A stretch of 64,000 nt of DNA, taken from Methanobacteriaceae archaeon (GTDB taxonomy: Archaea; Methanobacteriota; Methanobacteria; Methanobacteriales; Methanobacteriaceae). Within the stretch, counting starts at the first letter, position 1, and every line of letters starts with the position of its first letter. The stretch is taken from NCBI GenBank assembly GCA_030656015.1, contig JAUSNX010000004.1, positions 434,001-498,000 on the forward strand. Direction: 5' to 3'. The notes below the pieces were generated by a model. The model did not search any database. It was not told the DNA's origin and saw only the letters and a program-made list of their open reading frames with translations. A program made the position numbers and the translations under genes. Below are positions 19,501 through 29,059 of this stretch, one piece after another.

Positions 19501-20336
19501 GCCTTTTGTTCATGGTAATCAATAAATATTTTATCGGTTATCACAAATTTACCAATTACAAAAATATTATATTCAAAATATATATCCTTTTCATAAATCA
19601 ATTTATACTAATTAAAATGAATCCCTTTAGATTTAGTTGTTTTGACAATCGTTAATATAATTTGATTCATTTCCATTTATTAAGTATTAAATTTTAAGTA
19701 TTAAATACCATTTAAATCAATCAAACCATTTAAATCATAGCAAATAAATCAATTAAATCCAATCTAATAATTAATTCATTTAAATAATCTAATTATTTAT
19801 ATTTATTCCCAAATGTATCCATATTTCTTATTTAATAGATAACATATTCGGCAAAAAATAATTTTTATCTATACTAAATATTCAACATATAATTATATAT
19901 ACTTTGATATGATAAAATATTGGCCGATTACTGATAGAAATGTGATTTTAGATGAAACTAGGATATGAATACAATTTTTTATTCACAAATCATCATAAAA
20001 TAGCATATTCCCAAGAATTTGCTATAACTAAAAGATGTAAAAATAATATTTAAGATATAAATAACATTATTCATTAGATTTAAGATAATCTTTGCGAATT
20101 TAATTATTTTATTTTATTATATATTTATAATCCATAATTATATAATTAATAATCCATAATTCATTTCATTGATAAAAACAAATAATTAACTTGTAATTAG
20201 AAATGACCCTAAATATAATCTTCTTAAATAATTTAATAATTTATTAATATTTGTTTAAACAAATTAGTTTATTATATGACTTTTATTTAGTGCTGATTAT
20301 TATAATAAGTCAGCACACATTTTCTGGTGATAAATA
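19501..20336. other. 836-bp AT-rich divergent intergenic region
   Basis: Separates the mreB operon (leftward) from the archaetidylserine genes (rightward) and so carries both promoters. The text is almost all A/T with short repeated words such as ATTTAAATCA and two direct TTAAGTATTAAAT copies near 19679-19707. No open frame of convincing composition, tRNA or long palindrome was seen. Confidence 0.5.
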
Positions 20337-21005
20337 ATGTTCGTTGAAGGAACTCTCAAAAAGGCAAGTATTTTCCTTACAATTTCAGTTTTACCATTTT
20401 TACTGGGTTATTTTTTAATCACCTTCTTTCTGTTCTCCATAATCGCATTTTTCATGCAATTTTTCAGAGACCCTAAAAGAAAAACCCCTCATGGCAAAGG
20501 CATTGTTGTCGCACCTGCCGATGGGAAAATTTTAACTGGAAAAATAGACCGTATTGACAATTTAGTATATGACGACCCACTTATGGATCTATTACTTGAA
20601 AAAAACGAAAAAGGAATTCTTATTAGTACGTTCATGTCCCCATTTGATGTTCATGTGAACAGAGTTCCTATTTCGGGTAGAGTAATTAATTCTAAGTATT
20701 GTCCGGGCAAATTTAAGATAGCTAGAAAAAGTGTTCTTACTGAAAATGAAAAAAATTTAATTGTAATAGAAACGGAGTATGGTAAGGTTGGTGTTATTCA
20801 AATTGCAGGATTTGTAGCTAGGAGAATTGTGCAATATGTTAATATAGGAGATTATGTAGAAATAGGGAGCAAAATAGGAATGATAAAGTTTGGATCTCGT
20901 GTAGATTTAATTGTTCCTGAGAAAAACTTTGAAGTAATGGTTAAAGTCGGTGATCGGCCAAAAGCCGCTGAAACAATTATGGGTCGCTTCATAAAAGCAG
21001 ATTAA
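20337..21005 (+). CDS. asd: archaetidylserine decarboxylase (phosphatidylserine-decarboxylase family)
   Basis: Decarboxylates archaetidylserine to archaetidylethanolamine at the membrane. The 222-residue proenzyme has one or two N-terminal spans, FFRDPKRKTPHGKGIVVAPADGK, FMSPFDVHVNRVPISG and the self-cleavage motif FGSRVD (Gly-Ser at about residue 181-182) where the pyruvoyl group forms from Ser. This short PSD type lacks the C-terminal LGST. GGTGA precedes the ATG. The synthase for its substrate follows directly. Confidence 0.9.
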   Translation: MFVEGTLKKASIFLTISVLPFLLGYFLITFFLFSIIAFFMQFFRDPKRKTPHGKGIVVAPADGKILTGKIDRIDNLVYDDPLMDLLLEKNEKGILISTFMSPFDVHVNRVPISGRVINSKYCPGKFKIARKSVLTENEKNLIVIETEYGKVGVIQIAGFVARRIVQYVNIGDYVEIGSKIGMIKFGSRVDLIVPEKNFEVMVKVGDRPKAAETIMGRFIKAD

Positions 21006-21218
21006 ATTATTAAATCATATTTTTGATTAAATTAAGTTAAATATTAATTCTATAAATTTTTACTACATAAATCAATTAGGAATAAAATATAGGTGGAATT
21101 ATATCCGATATTAATAAAAATATGGTTAAAATAGTGAGAATTTTTTAAATTGATGAACATTAACTAATAAATATTAAAATAAATATAATATTTATAATAA
21201 AAAGATGAGGCAAGAAAA

Positions 21219-21947
21219 ATGAGTTTAGATACTACTCGAATGAAAGATTATGTATCTCTTCCAGATCTTTTCTCCATCACGAATGCCTCTTTTGGTTTTT
21301 TATCAATAATTATGGCCATGAATGGTGAATTAGTAATTGCTGCACAATTTATACTACTTGCAGTAATTTTCGATTCCCTTGATGGTTGGGTAGCACGAAA
21401 AACAAATAGAGATGATGAGTGTGGATTTGGAAAAAATATTGATTCATTATGTGATGTAATATCCTTTGGTGTTGCGCCGGGAATATTTTTGTATTCGGCC
21501 ACTTTAACCGCGGATATACGATACATTAATATAATAGTAAGTCTCTTAATAGTTATATGTGGTATTTTGAGGCTCTCTAGGTTCAACGTGATTTCAAATA
21601 TTGGAACCACCAGAGATAAATTTGTGGGACTTCCCATACCAGCAACTGCATTAGTATTGTCATCATTTTATCTCAGCGGCCTTTTTACAACTGATGTTGC
21701 TCTAATAATCATGACATTATCATCTTTATTAATGATAAGTACCATTGAATATTTTAAGCCAACAAGTGTAAAAACTGCAGGAATAATCTTGATTCTAATA
21801 CTATCTGTTTGCATGCCTCAAAACATTCAAATTTATCTTATGAATATCCCCGCGAAGGCGTTATTCATCTTAAGTTTGATTTACATCATATTTATGCCGT
21901 TTATGGCCTTATTCACAAATCTAAAAAGTGGTCCACATGTTAGATAA
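21219..21947 (+). CDS. pssA: archaetidylserine synthase (CDP-alcohol phosphatidyltransferase family)
   Basis: Joins serine to CDP-archaeol in the membrane. The CDP-alcohol transferase motif is complete: DSLDGWVARK, then G in DECGFG and the two Asp of KNIDSLCDVISFG. About seven hydrophobic spans follow the motif. Length 242 is usual for archaeal PssA-type enzymes. Paired with the decarboxylase upstream, it makes ethanolamine-type archaeal lipids. Its 3' end overlaps the next gene by 11 bp. Confidence 0.9.
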   Translation: MSLDTTRMKDYVSLPDLFSITNASFGFLSIIMAMNGELVIAAQFILLAVIFDSLDGWVARKTNRDDECGFGKNIDSLCDVISFGVAPGIFLYSATLTADIRYINIIVSLLIVICGILRLSRFNVISNIGTTRDKFVGLPIPATALVLSSFYLSGLFTTDVALIIMTLSSLLMISTIEYFKPTSVKTAGIILILILSVCMPQNIQIYLMNIPAKALFILSLIYIIFMPFMALFTNLKSGPHVR

Positions 21948-23346
21948 GTTGAAAGGTAACAAAAAAAATAGTAAGGATACACCTCCAGATCTGAGGAAGC
22001 CCGACGAAACAGAGTCGGCTGACGTGGGAGGCAAAATCAAAGATCTGGTCGGTAAAATGTCTGGAAAAAATGGTGAGAAAAAGGGAGCGGCAGCACCTAG
22101 CGGAGGCCCCAAGAAAATGCCCCGTCCTATGCCCAAGCCCAAAATAAAACCAAAGCCTGTAAATAAACCTAATGCTCCTAAGCTAAAGGTTAAAGGAGAT
22201 CCTAAAAGGCCACCTAAAAGATCTGGTGGTGCCTCGAGAATTAGTACTGGTGGTTTTGGACGTCGAATACCTGATGACGATCAAAAAACTTTGATAGGTG
22301 CTGTTGTTTTTGCAGTCATTTTAATTGTTTTAATAGCTTCGCTTTATTATTTCTTAGTTTATTCACCATATCAACAAACACTGCAAGGTGCTAAAGATGT
22401 CAAACTAGGTGAAGTTGATGCTTATTTCAAAGGTCCTTTAGCTACTGATCCCCAGAAAACAAATCTTTTGAATCAGATTAATACTGGAACTACTGCCGAA
22501 GAAGTTTTAGCCGTTGATGTGCTTGGCCCAGCTACGAAGTCCTGGAGAACCTATCAAACGCAGCAGATAAAGACTAAAAAAGATCCTTTTGGAAGAGTTA
22601 TGGTGGTTTATTCTACGGATGCCAGTCAATCAGTGACTGCTGCAAATCAAACAGCCGCACCCGCCTCTCAAAAAGAGGTTATAATGAAAGTTGCCGATGC
22701 CCAAACATTTGTTAATCAGGCAGATGCTACCGTGCTGGCAAATATGGAAATTCAAACCCCCGATACTGTTGCAGTTCCAATAATGATTTCCAGACTGCAA
22801 GCAGCAGGTGGTTTGATTAGTGTTGGAAATATGGTTGATGTTTATGTGAAAACAGCTGCTGAAGCTGCACCTGCAGCAGCAAATAATAGTACAAACACTA
22901 CAACTCCAGCAACAACAACTACCAATTCAGATACTCCTAAGATAAGTGGGGCAACAGTCTTAGCAATTTTAAGAGCAAAGGACAGTGGTACTATTGATGC
23001 TAGTCTGTTAAATAGTCAAACATTGACTATGAACGATATTAGTTCAACTAGTTCAAATCAACAAACATCAGCCACGGATGTAGAACAATTACTCAGAGCA
23101 GCAGCAGCAGGTGGATTTAATCAAGCACAAACATCAGCATTACTGCAAAATTATGGAATTAAGCTCTCAGACTATGAACGTTCATCCAATTTAGGAGATT
23201 TAGATACCACATATCTCGTTCTTTTAGAAGTTCCAAGAGAAGATGTATCTTTGTTGATCCAAAGCTCAGAAAGTTTGATTCTGACACTTCCAACACAGCA
23301 AGCACCTAACTGGATGACAAAAGAGCTACTAAGCATATATGGTTAA
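21937..23346 (+). CDS. DUF515-type membrane-anchored protein
   Basis: A bitopic protein of about 469 residues. Residues 1-115 are cytoplasmic, rich in Lys, Pro and Gly (PKPKIKPKPVNKPN). One span lies near residues 120-145 (LIGAVVFAVILIVLIASLYY), followed by a large Ala/Thr/Gln-rich outer part with a low-complexity Thr/Asn stretch. Such DUF515 proteins are restricted to methanogens and have no known function; a surface or wall-associated role is likely. The frame is open from GTG at 21928, but ATG at 21937 is the more natural start, within the end of pssA. A hairpin terminator follows. Confidence 0.75.
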   Translation: MLDKLKGNKKNSKDTPPDLRKPDETESADVGGKIKDLVGKMSGKNGEKKGAAAPSGGPKKMPRPMPKPKIKPKPVNKPNAPKLKVKGDPKRPPKRSGGASRISTGGFGRRIPDDDQKTLIGAVVFAVILIVLIASLYYFLVYSPYQQTLQGAKDVKLGEVDAYFKGPLATDPQKTNLLNQINTGTTAEEVLAVDVLGPATKSWRTYQTQQIKTKKDPFGRVMVVYSTDASQSVTAANQTAAPASQKEVIMKVADAQTFVNQADATVLANMEIQTPDTVAVPIMISRLQAAGGLISVGNMVDVYVKTAAEAAPAAANNSTNTTTPATTTTNSDTPKISGATVLAILRAKDSGTIDASLLNSQTLTMNDISSTSSNQQTSATDVEQLLRAAAAGGFNQAQTSALLQNYGIKLSDYERSSNLGDLDTTYLVLLEVPREDVSLLIQSSESLILTLPTQQAPNWMTKELLSIYG

Positions 23347-23356
23347 TAAGTGGAAA

Positions 23357-23412
23357 TTTGGTTGAATTCATAATGCAAATTCAACCAAAACTTTTTTATT
23401 TTTAATAAATTA
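23357..23412 (+). terminator. hairpin plus T-tract after the DUF515 gene
   Basis: Perfect 12-bp stem (23357-23368 with 23378-23389, arm TTTGGTTGAATT), 9-nt loop, followed by C and a T-rich tract. This is an unusually clear intrinsic-type terminator for an archaeon; it should end transcription of the lipid/DUF515 unit. Confidence 0.7.
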
Positions 23413-23448
23413 TATTATTATTACTAAAAGAGTATTAACTAAGGGGTC

Positions 23449-24369
23449 ATGAAAATGAATATCAATAAAATCTGCATAATGTTAATAATATCAATTTTTG
23501 CTTTTTCAGGAATAATTTCCTTTGGAACATCTTCCGCAGAAACATGGGTTAGTGAAGATCCATCTGCTACCAGTTACAAAATTTCTCATTTGACTGCCAC
23601 CATAACCGTAACTGTTAAAAATACCAATGACCATGTCCAGTATTTTAAAATGAGTCAGGTTTATCAAGGTAGTTTAACAGATAACAGCACTATTAAATGG
23701 CTTATAGATTGGACTGATCCAAAAGCGGTTAAAATGGTTAAATCAAGATCTCCAGAGTTAGGGGGAGATTATGGATGGCCAATAAAAGCCGGGGAAACAA
23801 AAACGGTTAGCTTCAAATTGGATGCCACCGGTATGATGGGCGGCATACCAACTTATATCATGAATGCAGAGTCCACTAACAAAACTTACTGGCCATTAAT
23901 AAATGAGCCAGGATTAGAGGGGTCATGGTTCCAACCTAATGAACTGGAAATATTAAATCCAACACTGGATATAAGAAAATGGACAGGACATTTCCATTTC
24001 AGAGTAACCAATTATGATGATAAAAAAGTTTATGGGATTGTGAGGGCACCAATAGCACCTACTGGTTCAAAATTAACATCCAGCAGTCCAGATGCATTTA
24101 TTGATGATGCAAGCCTAGCCAGCGGAGGTATTGCTGCTTGGAATGTTGTGATGAATCCAGACACTTATAAGGACTTTTCATACACCTATGTCTGGCCTAA
24201 AACTAGCAGTTCTTCAACAGCAAAGGCTTCATCTGCATTAATTAATTCTGGTGGGTCCAGTGGTGATTCCACAGTACCTAGTAAAACAACTGGTGTCCCA
24301 TATGGGCTATTTGTAGTTGGAACTCTTGTTGCAGTGGCGGGAGTTGCATACGCAAGATTTATGAGATAA
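23449..24369 (+). CDS. secreted, C-terminally anchored surface protein
   Basis: Not recognised by family. It has an N-terminal signal peptide (MNINKICIMLIISIFAFSG...SSA, cleavage probably after SSA), an outer body of about 240 residues with beta-rich segments and two or three Asn glycosylation sequons, a Ser/Thr linker, and a C-terminal span with a basic end (VPYGLFVVGTLVAVAGVAYA, then RFMR). The motif SKTTG just before the span resembles sortase sorting signals. ATG at 23449 or 23455. A sortase gene follows, which makes it a likely substrate. Confidence 0.65.
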   Translation: MKMNINKICIMLIISIFAFSGIISFGTSSAETWVSEDPSATSYKISHLTATITVTVKNTNDHVQYFKMSQVYQGSLTDNSTIKWLIDWTDPKAVKMVKSRSPELGGDYGWPIKAGETKTVSFKLDATGMMGGIPTYIMNAESTNKTYWPLINEPGLEGSWFQPNELEILNPTLDIRKWTGHFHFRVTNYDDKKVYGIVRAPIAPTGSKLTSSSPDAFIDDASLASGGIAAWNVVMNPDTYKDFSYTYVWPKTSSSSTAKASSALINSGGSSGDSTVPSKTTGVPYGLFVVGTLVAVAGVAYARFMR

Positions 24370-24374
24370 TTGAG

Positions 24375-24427
24375 AGCAAATAATTTTTTTATTTGCTTTA
24401 ATTAATTTTTTTATTTTTTATTTTTAA
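24375..24427 (+). terminator. hairpin plus T-tracts
   Basis: A 9-bp stem AGCAAATAA / TTATTTGCT with a T5 loop (24375-24397) followed by T-rich runs. It lies 6 bp after the surface-protein stop codon and probably ends that transcript, so the sortase downstream would need its own promoter. Confidence 0.6.
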
Positions 24428-24592
24428 GAATCTAAATTAATTAATCTAAAATGAATAATTTTAGAGGCAATATATTCTTTTTATTTATTACAAAATGAAT
24501 TGAAATTACAGCTATTCTGAATTTGTTAAATTTTTATAATAGAACGACTAAAAACAAGATAATAAAAATTTTGTTACAAATTGGGATGTAAA

Positions 24593-25315
24593 ATGAAACT
24601 ATCAACTATTTTTATCATAGCAGGAATGTTTATAATCTCGCTTTATTGTTTAATTGATGTGAGTTATTATGCATCTCAAATTGAGGTTGAAAATAATTTA
24701 ACTAGTGTTCCCATGGTTTCTATTCCATCAATTGATGTCAATCAAAAATTAAATAATAAATCTGTATCTTATGGTGTTTACCACGAACCAGGATCATCTG
24801 CCCCCGGGGAGGGTACAGTAATTATATTTGGCCATAGAACACTTTATGGCTCCCCTTTTTACAGTTTAGATAAATTAAAAAATGGAAGCAGTGTATTTTT
24901 AGATTGGCCAGGAATAGGTAATGTAGAATACACTGTAAAAAGATCTTTTGTGGTTTCTGCATCTTATCGAATTTCAGTAGAACAGGGCCAAAAATTATTT
25001 TTAATAACTTGCACCCCAATTGGATCAGATAAACAACGATTAATTGTAGAAACTGATTTAAAAAAAATAGCCCCGTTCCAAAAAACTAGCACCCAAGACA
25101 ATCCTAAAAGTTACTATGGCCTACTAATAATCCTAGGATTTTTATTATCCGGATTGACATTAACCTATTTTTATCCTGTAGAAGATGACAAAATAATTCT
25201 ATTATTGGTAACCATAGGTTTAACGCTATTTTTAACATTAGGATACGTATTTCCTATTCCAGCAGACTTTATTTCATCCCAACTAACAAGTATAAATAAT
25301 ATTTTTGGAATTTAA
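24593..25315 (+). CDS. sortase (archaeal, class-E/A-like)
   Basis: Membrane transpeptidase that cleaves a sorting signal and anchors surface proteins. There is an N-terminal span, then the sortase barrel with all catalytic residues: His in FGHRTLYG, Cys in LITCTPIG (TLxTC-type) and Arg in KQRLIVET. Two further C-terminal spans (GLLIILGFLLSGLTLTYFY and the last 40 residues) are extra. The frame is open from TTG at 24581; ATG at 24593 behind GGGATG is preferred. The secreted protein just upstream is a plausible substrate. Confidence 0.88.
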   Translation: MKLSTIFIIAGMFIISLYCLIDVSYYASQIEVENNLTSVPMVSIPSIDVNQKLNNKSVSYGVYHEPGSSAPGEGTVIIFGHRTLYGSPFYSLDKLKNGSSVFLDWPGIGNVEYTVKRSFVVSASYRISVEQGQKLFLITCTPIGSDKQRLIVETDLKKIAPFQKTSTQDNPKSYYGLLIILGFLLSGLTLTYFYPVEDDKIILLLVTIGLTLFLTLGYVFPIPADFISSQLTSINNIFGI

Positions 25316-25431
25316 TAAATTAACCTCAATAAACTCAATTAAGTGAGATATAATAAATTTTCAATACTTTAAACCCAATATTTAATTTATTATTTAATAT
25401 TTAAAATGTAAACAATTGATAGGTGAACATA

Positions 25432-25818
25432 ATGGAACACACAAAAGCCATTGATGTCGATACAAAATACTTTAGCAATATTTCACACCGAGAACGGGCC
25501 ATATTTGAAGGCGGTATAAGCATGGGTGCGCTTTTTCATCAGTTTATAGGAACTCCAGTGAGTATTAAAAATGCTGAAACACTGGAAAAATCCATGGAAA
25601 AATCTCTTGAATTGCAACCCTGCATAAATAGAGTCATAGTCAAAATAAATAAAGAAAAATTAGAAGAATTGAACACCAAGTTTGATTATGTTTCACTCAG
25701 TGGAGATATGCTAGATGTGAAGATTGTATCGGAATTTAAAGGAATCCGAGCACTAGTAAGAATGCAATATGAAGAAGACCTAAAATATCCACTCATGTAT
25801 ATAGAGCAAATTAACTGA
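25432..25818 (+). CDS. mptD: archaeal dihydroneopterin aldolase
   Basis: Cleaves 7,8-dihydroneopterin to 6-hydroxymethyl-dihydropterin in methanopterin synthesis. The protein of 128 residues contains SHRERAIFEGGISMGALFHQ, the conserved block of the archaeal MptD family (former DUF372), and ends LMYIEQIN. The frame is open from GTG at 25423, but ATG at 25432 has AGGTG at ideal spacing. Single gene. Confidence 0.87.
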   Translation: MEHTKAIDVDTKYFSNISHRERAIFEGGISMGALFHQFIGTPVSIKNAETLEKSMEKSLELQPCINRVIVKINKEKLEELNTKFDYVSLSGDMLDVKIVSEFKGIRALVRMQYEEDLKYPLMYIEQIN

Positions 25819-26064
25819 TTAAACTAATTTTATTAAATTATTCAAAACCAAGTAATAATAATTTAAAAAATTTAAATCATTTCATGAGTTATTTTATTAT
25901 TTAATTTCCATTTTAAATAAAATAGATTTTTTAATTATTTTTATTAATTATGATATTCAATAGAATATCATTAACTATGAAATTCATAGATTATTTAAAA
26001 ATATAATCCTATTTTGAAAAGTTATTTAAATTTAAAAGTCTAATCTAAATTAGTAATTGAAAAA

Positions 26065-26286
26065 ATGAGAAAGATTGGTATGATTAAATTAGACCCAAAC
26101 TTATGCAAGGGATGCAGCATATGCACAGAGTTCTGTCCAAAAAACGTTTATGAAGATTCTAAAACGCCGGACAAGCGAGGAGTACGCATTCCTGTCCCAA
26201 AAAACCAAGACAAATGTACACATTGTAATTTATGTGCATTAATGTGTCCAGACCAAGCTATAAAGGTGGATGAAAAAGATGAGTGA
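26065..26286 (+). CDS. korD: 2-oxoglutarate:ferredoxin oxidoreductase, delta (ferredoxin) subunit
   Basis: A 73-residue double-cluster ferredoxin: CKGCSICTEFCPKNVY and CTHCNLCALMCPDQAI each hold a [4Fe-4S] cluster. It passes electrons between the KorAB active site and ferredoxin. First gene of korDABC; its end overlaps the korA start region. Confidence 0.92.
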   Translation: MRKIGMIKLDPNLCKGCSICTEFCPKNVYEDSKTPDKRGVRIPVPKNQDKCTHCNLCALMCPDQAIKVDEKDE

Positions 26287-27403
26287 AGAATATTTCATTC
26301 AAGGAAATGAGGCCTGTGCCCGAGGAGCTATAAAAGCAGGTTGTAAGTTTTTCGCAGGGTATCCCATAACACCCTCAACAGAAATAGCGGAAGACTTGGC
26401 ATTATTCTTACCTAAAGAAGGTGGAGCTTTTATTCAGATGGAAGATGAAATAGGGGCTCTTGGAGCAGTTATTGGGGCCATTTGGAGTGGAGTTAAAGGA
26501 ATGACTGCCACATCGGGCCCTGGATTCTCCTTAATGCAAGAGCATATAGGGTATGCTGCCATGACCGAAACGCCATTAGTAATAGTAAACGTTCAAAGAG
26601 GTTCTCCATCTACGGGACAGCCTACCATGGCCTCTCAAAGTGATATGATGCAGGCCCGCTGGGGTTCCCATGGAGACTACGAAATTATTGCCCTATGCCC
26701 TTCATCAGTTCAAGAATGCTTTGATTTTACTGTAGAAGCTTTCAATTTAGCAGAAAAGTATAGAGTTCCAGTATTCGTCTTGAGTGACGAAATAGTGGGC
26801 CACATGAGGGAAAAAATAATCATACCTGAAAAGGTTGATATAGTAAGCCGGAAAATGCCCGAGGAAGATCCTAATGAATTTTTACCTTACAAAGCAGAAG
26901 CAAATGGAACATCTAAAATGGGTCCCTTTGGAGAAAGTTACAATCTCCACATAACCGGCCTCACCCACGATGAAAAAGGTTACCCTGACGCTTCAGATCC
27001 ATCCGGCCATTCTAAACTGGTTAATCGGCTCTGTGACAAAATATTAAAAAATAAAGACGACATTGTCCGGGTGCAAGAAGAATTCTGCGAAGATGCAGAT
27101 GTTATAATAATTTGTTACGGTGCACCATCGCGTTCAGTAGCAACAGCCGTTAAAAAAGCCCGTGCAGAAGGTATCAAAGCGGGTTACATGAAAATTGACA
27201 CACCATGGCCATTTCCAGAAAAACACATAGAAAGGGCTGCAGAAACTGCTAAAAAAATAATTGTGGTAGAGATGAATCTGGGGCAGATGTTCTATGAAGT
27301 TCAGAGAGTTGCTGCAGGAAATGCTGAAGTTGAATTAATGCCTAAAATAGGTGGGGAAATTCATAAACCTCTGGAAATTTTGTCTAAAATTGAAAAAAGC
27401 TAA
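26279..27403 (+). CDS. korA: 2-oxoglutarate:ferredoxin oxidoreductase, alpha subunit
   Basis: Reductive carboxylation of succinyl-CoA to 2-oxoglutarate (and the reverse) with thiamine diphosphate. Motifs: FIQGNEACARGAIKAGCKFFAGYPITPSTE, TSGPGFSLMQEHIGYA, and QPTMASQSDMMQARWGSHGD, all typical of the KorA core. Length 374-377 is normal; ATG at 26270 and 26279 are both possible. Overlaps korD, so the subunits are co-translated. Confidence 0.94.
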   Translation: MSEEYFIQGNEACARGAIKAGCKFFAGYPITPSTEIAEDLALFLPKEGGAFIQMEDEIGALGAVIGAIWSGVKGMTATSGPGFSLMQEHIGYAAMTETPLVIVNVQRGSPSTGQPTMASQSDMMQARWGSHGDYEIIALCPSSVQECFDFTVEAFNLAEKYRVPVFVLSDEIVGHMREKIIIPEKVDIVSRKMPEEDPNEFLPYKAEANGTSKMGPFGESYNLHITGLTHDEKGYPDASDPSGHSKLVNRLCDKILKNKDDIVRVQEEFCEDADVIIICYGAPSRSVATAVKKARAEGIKAGYMKIDTPWPFPEKHIERAAETAKKIIVVEMNLGQMFYEVQRVAAGNAEVELMPKIGGEIHKPLEILSKIEKS

Positions 27404-27478
27404 TTCAATCATTAGTCTAAGTAATTAAAATTTAATTTATCAAAAATTAAGAATAACTCAAGTTAAGGAGTTGCTGAA

Positions 27479-28342
27479 ATGGAAGAAAACAATGAAAGTC
27501 CTTTTATGAAATATTTAAGAAAGGATAGACTTCCAAACATTTTTTGTGCCGGATGTGGTAATGGTATAGTTTTAAATACATTTTTTAACGGCATGGAAAT
27601 GGCAGAAGTTGATTTTGACAGTATCGCTATGGCTTCAGGAATTGGCTGTTCCTCACGGATACCAGGATATGTAAAATGCGATTCATTACACACTACCCAT
27701 GGAAGACCCATATCCTTTGCTACAGGATTAAAACTGGGAAACCCCGATCTTAATGTAGTTGTATTCACAGGAGATGGAGATGCGGCCGCTATAGGTGGAA
27801 ATCACCTTATTCACGGGGCTCGGAGAAATATAGATCTGACGGTTATTTGTATCAATAATAGCATATATGGGATGACCGGAGGGCAAATAAGTCCTACGTC
27901 CCCCCAGGGGAGTTATGGTAGTACTGCACCGTATGGTGCATTTGAACGGCCTTTTGATCTTGCTGAACTGGTTACAGCAGCAGGTGCAACTTATGTTGCC
28001 CGTTGGACAACTGCACATGCCCTTCAACTAGCCAATGCCATTAAAAAAGGCCTGAATAATAAAGGATTTTCATTTATTGAGGTTATTTCCCAGTGCCCAA
28101 CTTATTTTGGTCGGAAAAACAAACTGAGAACTCCCGTAGATATGATGCGCTGGATGAAAGATAGCGGTGTAAACAAGCGAAAAGCTGATCAAATGAGTGC
28201 TGAAGAGCTTGAAGGAAAAATAATTGTTGGCGAATTTGCCAATGAACCACGGCCAGAGTTCTCTAATGAACTTTACAATTTAATTGAAGAAAAATACGGG
28301 CAAAAATCTCAAGCCGTGAAATCAGCTTACCGAGAGGATTAA
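27479..28342 (+). CDS. korB: 2-oxoglutarate:ferredoxin oxidoreductase, beta subunit
   Basis: Thiamine-diphosphate-binding subunit. It has FCAGCGNGIV, GCSSRIPGY, the cofactor motif GDGDAAAIGGNHLIHGARRN and NNSIYGMTGGQISPTSP. Length 287 is normal. GGAG precedes the ATG; korC follows after 1 bp. Confidence 0.94.
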   Translation: MEENNESPFMKYLRKDRLPNIFCAGCGNGIVLNTFFNGMEMAEVDFDSIAMASGIGCSSRIPGYVKCDSLHTTHGRPISFATGLKLGNPDLNVVVFTGDGDAAAIGGNHLIHGARRNIDLTVICINNSIYGMTGGQISPTSPQGSYGSTAPYGAFERPFDLAELVTAAGATYVARWTTAHALQLANAIKKGLNNKGFSFIEVISQCPTYFGRKNKLRTPVDMMRWMKDSGVNKRKADQMSAEELEGKIIVGEFANEPRPEFSNELYNLIEEKYGQKSQAVKSAYRED

Positions 28343-28343
28343 A

Positions 28344-28892
28344 TTGAGAAAAGAAATAAGAATTGCAGGATTTGGAGGTCAAGGAATAATATTAGCTGGA
28401 ATAGTTATTGGTAAAGCTGCAGCACTACACGATAATATACATGCAGTTCAAACCCAATCCTACGGGCCTGAAGCTCGGGGTGGTGCTTCCAGAACAGAAG
28501 TTGTGATCAGCGATGAGGAAATTGACTATCCTAAAGTACAAAGTCCAGATATTATGGTTGCAATGTCCCATCAAGCATTAATGGCATATTTACATGATTT
28601 AAAAGATGGTGGAACCCTAATTGTTGATCCAGATATGATAATTGAAGAAGAAGTTCTTCCTTTTGTTAAAGAACATAATATCAATTATTATGAAGCCCCT
28701 GTAACCAAAACTGCTGAAAAAGAAATTGGGCTTAGTATAGTGGCCAATATTGTGATGATTGGAGCCATAACTGGAATTACCAAGGTAATTTCTGTTGAAG
28801 CTGCTGAAAAGGCCATAGCTGAAAGTGTGCCTCCGGGAACTGAGGCTAAGAATCTAGCTGCTTTTGAGGCCGGCCTGGCGATAGTAAAATAA
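28344..28892 (+). CDS. korC: 2-oxoglutarate:ferredoxin oxidoreductase, gamma subunit
   Basis: A 182-residue subunit with the family signature RIAGFGGQGIILAGIVIGKAA and SYGPEARGGASRTEVVIS. It starts with TTG behind GAGG, immediately after korB, and is the last gene of korDABC before a hairpin terminator. Confidence 0.94.
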   Translation: MRKEIRIAGFGGQGIILAGIVIGKAAALHDNIHAVQTQSYGPEARGGASRTEVVISDEEIDYPKVQSPDIMVAMSHQALMAYLHDLKDGGTLIVDPDMIIEEEVLPFVKEHNINYYEAPVTKTAEKEIGLSIVANIVMIGAITGITKVISVEAAEKAIAESVPPGTEAKNLAAFEAGLAIVK

Positions 28893-28948
28893 ATATTTTA
28901 AAATACCATTATTAAAATATTTTATCAATTCTTTATTTTTATTTTTTA
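28891..28948 (+). terminator. hairpin plus T-rich tract after korC
   Basis: An 11-bp A/T stem (28891-28901 AAATATTTTAA with 28912-28922) followed by T runs to 28948. It begins at the korC stop codon. sucC, functionally linked, starts 110 bp further on. Confidence 0.5.
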
Positions 28949-29059
28949 ATTTAGAAATGGAATACGTTATCTGCAATATACTATAATTATAATAATCATA
29001 TTTCTAATTAATTATAATTAATAACATTAAATAGGTAATAACATAAATAGAGGTTTAAA

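Noticed and set aside
19501-20336. Replication origin in the long AT-rich gap
   Set aside because: No Orc1/Cdc6 gene lies nearby and no origin-box repeats were recognised; AT-richness alone is common to gaps in this genome.
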